From contig NZ_WNXD01000001.1 in assembly GCF_014172375.1 (NCBI RefSeq), forward strand, positions 1,798,001-1,862,000: a DNA stretch of 64,000 nt, read 5' to 3'. Below are positions 62,814 through 64,000 of the stretch, piece after piece; the first letter of the stretch is position 1; each line of letters begins with the position of its first letter. Origin of the DNA: Pedobacter planticolens (GTDB taxonomy: Bacteria > Bacteroidota > Bacteroidia > Sphingobacteriales > Sphingobacteriaceae). The notes beneath the pieces were generated by a model. It was given only the letters and a program-made list of their open reading frames with translations. It was not told the DNA's origin and ran no database searches. The translations under genes were made by a program, and so were the position numbers.

Positions 62814-64000
62814 TTGGATTATTTAGCAGGATTAAACCCACAACAAAGAGCAGCAGTAGAAAACACACAAGGACCAGTAATGATTGTTGCTGGTGCAGGT
62901 TCGGGCAAAACGAGGGTTATTACGTACAGGGTTGCGCATTTAATAGAAAAAGGCGTTGATGCGTTTAATATTTTAGTACTCACATTTACCAACAAAGCCA
63001 GTAAAGATATGCGTGAGCGTATTGGAAAAGTGGTTGGTAGTGAGGCTAAAAACATTTGGATGGGGACTTTCCACTCTGTTTTTGCAAAAATTTTACGTGT
63101 AGAGGCCGAGAAAATCGGTTATCCGAGCAACTTTACCATTTACGATACTGATGATAGCAAAAGTTTAATTCGTTCGATATTAAAAGAGATGCAATTAGAT
63201 GATAAATTGTATGCTGCAAACGTGGTTTATAATCGAATTTCATCTGCTAAAAACAACTTGGTTTCTGCATCAGAATATTTAGAAAACAGTCAAATTCAAG
63301 CTGAAGATGCTGGAAATAAACGTCCTCTTTTAGGGTTGATTTACGAAACATATGCTAAACGTTGTTACAAAGCTGGCGCAATGGATTTTGACGATTTGTT
63401 GTTTAAAACTAATGTTTTACTGAAAAACCATCCCGATGTTTTAAATAAATACCAACATAAGTTTAAGTATTTAATGGTTGATGAGTATCAGGATACTAAC
63501 TTTTCTCAATACACCATTGTTAAAAAATTGGCTGCAGCGCATCAAAACATTTGTGTAGTTGGTGACGATGCACAAAGTATTTATGCTTTCCGTGGGGCAA
63601 ATATTCAGAATATTTTAAATTTTGAACGCGATTACCCTGATTTGAAAGTTTACAAATTGGAACAAAATTATCGTTCTACGCAAAATATAGTGGAAGTTGC
63701 CAATAGCATTATCGCTAATAATAAAAATCAATTAGAGAAAAATGTATTTTCTGATAACGAAAAAGGCGACAGAATTAAAGTTTCGAGGGCTTTTTCTGAT
63801 AACGAAGAAGGTAAATTAGTTGCCGAAGCTATTGTGCAAGACCGAGCAAATAGCGGATTAAAATACCATGATTTCGCTATTTTATACCGTACCAATGCTC
63901 AAAGTAGAGCAATGGAGGAAGCTTTGCGCAAACTGAATGTGCCCTATAAAATTTATGGTGGTTTGTCATTTTATCAACGTAAGGAGATTAAAGATTTAAT
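62814..64000 (+). CDS. UvrD/PcrA/Rep-type helicase (partial, 3' end beyond the window)
   Basis: The first 395 codons of a superfamily 1A 3'-5' DNA helicase. A TTG start gives (M)DYLAGLNPQQRAAVENT, the usual Q-motif start. Walker A is AGAGSGKTR, motif Ia LTFTNKASKDM, motif II LMVDEYQDT, motif III VVGDDAQSIYAFRGA and motif IV LEQNYRST. The reading stays open to the last base. An SD-like AAGGA precedes the TTG. PcrA/UvrD is most likely; Rep is possible. Confidence 0.93.
   Translation, partial: MDYLAGLNPQQRAAVENTQGPVMIVAGAGSGKTRVITYRVAHLIEKGVDAFNILVLTFTNKASKDMRERIGKVVGSEAKNIWMGTFHSVFAKILRVEAEKIGYPSNFTIYDTDDSKSLIRSILKEMQLDDKLYAANVVYNRISSAKNNLVSASEYLENSQIQAEDAGNKRPLLGLIYETYAKRCYKAGAMDFDDLLFKTNVLLKNHPDVLNKYQHKFKYLMVDEYQDTNFSQYTIVKKLAAAHQNICVVGDDAQSIYAFRGANIQNILNFERDYPDLKVYKLEQNYRSTQNIVEVANSIIANNKNQLEKNVFSDNEKGDRIKVSRAFSDNEEGKLVAEAIVQDRANSGLKYHDFAILYRTNAQSRAMEEALRKLNVPYKIYGGLSFYQRKEIKDL

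Overview
The window looks like chromosomal DNA of a Bacteroidota bacterium, most likely a Pedobacter-like member of the Sphingobacteriaceae. The DNA is AT-rich. Many genes are preceded by the Bacteroidota -7 box TAnnTTTG. The tmRNA encodes the tag GENNYALAA. Other lineage marks are a type IX secretion C-terminal signal, a fused branched-chain 2-oxoacid dehydrogenase E1, DUF1573, DUF3822, DUF983 and GIN-type proteins, and large macroglobulin/TonB-plug-like surface proteins. The genus is an inference, since no 16S gene is present.

Layout. 1-8.9 kb: LytTR response regulator, TPR histidine kinase, fused E1 alpha/beta, DUF1573 protein, PLP aminotransferase, an APCDD1-like protein divergent from an HxlR regulator. 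9.0-9.4 kb: ssrA (tmRNA). 9.5-13.1 kb: accessory region, with a minus-strand operon encoding a SLATT membrane protein, a CD-NTase (SMODS nucleotidyltransferase with a C-terminal AGS-C sensor) and a single-pass membrane protein. Beyond it lie a decayed REP-associated transposase and a 21-bp minisatellite. 13.2-16.5 kb: small secreted or lipoproteins and a PAP2 phosphatase. 16.8-27.8 kb: housekeeping genes, including an exonuclease/GIY-YIG fusion, AraC regulator, DUF983, scramblase-like protein, S1 protein, cold shock protein, RecD-like helicase, DUF3822, rsmD, coaD, Nudix and pyrE. 27.8-46 kb: SRPBCC protein, GH78 rhamnosidase, ClpB, two tandem 840-residue surface proteins, an outer membrane barrel, M28 and S9 peptidases, a polysaccharide deacetylase. 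46-50.9 kb: GreA-like factor, nitroreductase, helical protein, asymmetric ABC-F ATPase, SlyD-like isomerase and small proteins. 51-52.5 kb: an orphan KAP-type P-loop NTPase. 52.5-64 kb: YyaL-type thioredoxin protein, dipeptide epimerase, GIN protein, GH25 lysozyme, M20 dipeptidase, T9SS-exported SGNH hydrolase, two bacterial PH-domain proteins, an unassigned protein and the first 395 codons of a UvrD/PcrA helicase.

The best candidate for an unusual system is the CD-NTase/SLATT/single-TM operon beside ssrA. It reads as a compact CBASS-like antiviral module: a cyclic-nucleotide synthase carrying its own predicted sensor, a membrane effector that is probably pore-forming, and an unassigned third membrane protein, with no E1/E2/JAB ancillary genes. 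The KAP NTPase at 51 kb is a second, weaker defence candidate.

Intergenic regions carry at least two interspersed palindromic repeat families: one with TGTCAT..CTGAGC..GTCGAAG arms, one with GCCGCAGAT..ATCTGCGGC arms. Several copies appear to act as terminators, and one supplies the C-terminus of the histidine kinase. Several genes have the -7 box 4-5 nt before the start codon, which predicts leaderless mRNAs. No tRNA, rRNA, CRISPR array, intact insertion sequence or riboswitch was recognised.
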